Assembly (NCBI GenBank): GCA_021736615.1
Contig: JAIPFN010000087.1
Location: 1-5,059, forward strand
DNA: 5,059 nt
Direction: 5' to 3'
Source: Phycisphaerae bacterium
GTDB lineage: Bacteria; Planctomycetota; Phycisphaerae; Sedimentisphaerales; Anaerohalosphaeraceae
Numbering within the stretch: position 1 is the first letter of the stretch; every line of letters starts with the position of its first letter. The notes below the pieces were generated by a model, which worked only from the letters and a program-made list of their open reading frames with translations, had not been told where the DNA came from and did not search any database. Positions 4,620 to 5,059 of this stretch are shown in pieces. Position numbers and translations under genes: made by a program.

Positions 4620-5059
4620 TGGGTGCAGTTGCTTTGGTTTTAGTATTGATTTTTGTGCTGCTGTTGGTAATGAATGTACCAATTGCCGTTGCGATTGCGA
4701 TGGCCGCCTTTGTAGCGATTTTTGCCGAAGGTGTCGATCCGTCGGTTATGATGGCAACAAAAATGGCCAACGGTGTAAACAGTTTTGCGCTGCTGGCAAT
4801 TCCGTTCTTTATCCTGTCCGGGCATCTGATGGGCCGCGGCGGGATGGCTCGCCGATTGATCGATTTTGCAAGTTCGATGGTCGGCATGTTCCCCGGCGGT
4901 CTGGCTTATGTCAACACGCTGACGTGTATGCTGTTTGGTTCGATTTCAGGCTCTGCAGCCGCAGCAGTGTCGTCCGTCGGAGGTTTCATGATTCCCGAGA
5001 TGAACCGAAAGGGCTACAATCGCGAATTCAACGTAGCCGTAACGACAACCGCGGCGACA
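4619..5059 (+). CDS. dctM: TRAP transporter large membrane subunit, DctM family, N-terminal part (truncated by window edge)
   Basis: Main transport subunit (ion-transporter superfamily), expected to be about 425 residues with 12 or so membrane helices; the first 147 codons are present. Seen: helix 1 with NVPIAVAIAMAAF (19-31), then NSFALLAIPFFILSGHLMGRGGMARRLIDFA (54-84) and FPGGLAYVNTLTCMLFGSISGSAAAAVSSVG (91-121). The latter contains the FGSISGS segment that lines the sodium/substrate site in characterised DctM/SiaM proteins. The ATG at 4619 overlaps the dctQ stop (TAATG), and a strong AGGAGG lies 7 nt upstream, so the start is secure. DctM uses a sodium gradient to move the anion handed over by DctP. 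The frame is open to the window end with no defects. Confidence 0.95.
   Translation, partial: MGAVALVLVLIFVLLLVMNVPIAVAIAMAAFVAIFAEGVDPSVMMATKMANGVNSFALLAIPFFILSGHLMGRGGMARRLIDFASSMVGMFPGGLAYVNTLTCMLFGSISGSAAAAVSSVGGFMIPEMNRKGYNREFNVAVTTTAAT

Noticed and set aside
3495..4887. Out-of-frame and antisense frames within dctP, dctQ and dctM
   Set aside because: All are fully explained by the three transporter genes, whose frames carry clear family motifs.
1..5059. CRISPR array, insertion sequence or toxin-antitoxin module
   Set aside because: No regularly spaced repeats, no transposase motifs and no small paired genes were found on either strand.

Overview
The window looks like chromosomal DNA from a Gram-negative-type bacterium, probably a planctomycete of the Phycisphaerae/Sedimentisphaerales kind. 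The pointer to that lineage is a broken tyrosine-recombinase tail whose wording (NL..TRETDL ... WIGNSPEVALKHYAQV) resembles the integrase-like genes common in planctomycete genomes as I remember them. This is an inference from memory. The TRAP transporter and the tRNA do not settle the taxonomy.

Left part (1-2012, minus strand): a chaperone pair. A 414-residue protein has two N-terminal membrane helices, a long coiled coil and a C-terminal domain that reads like GrpE. It is followed by the first 190 residues of an Hsp70/DnaK-family ATPase that runs off the left edge. The likely arrangement is a membrane-anchored nucleotide-exchange factor whose GrpE head faces the cytoplasm and serves the neighbouring Hsp70. 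Each gene has its own candidate sigma70-type promoter. The 196-bp gap between them holds a perfect 10-bp inverted repeat, a 14-nt tandem repeat with G-quadruplex potential on the minus strand, and a small GC hairpin. A related inverted repeat lies upstream of the GrpE-like gene, and a third, half copy overlaps the expected Hsp70 transcription start.

Middle part (2013-2720): about 290 bp of a decayed tyrosine recombinase (plus strand, one in-frame stop, no N-terminal two thirds). It points toward a tRNA gene with anticodon CAT on the minus strand. The tRNA unit is complete: promoter TTGACA-17-TATGAT, a 74-nt tRNA without encoded CCA, and an 18-bp terminator hairpin with a T-run. The tRNA is probably tRNA-Ile2, whose C34 would be modified to lysidine.

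Right part (2720-5059, plus strand): a roughly 310-bp leader with several short palindromes and a weak candidate promoter, then a TRAP transporter operon dctP-dctQ-dctM. The genes overlap by a few bases (ATGA, TAATG), and dctM is cut by the window edge. Together they would import an organic anion, probably a carboxylate, using a sodium gradient. The substrate cannot be read from the sequence.

The most noteworthy items are the membrane-tethered GrpE-like protein paired with an Hsp70, the related palindromes bracketing it, and the integrase relic next to the tRNA.
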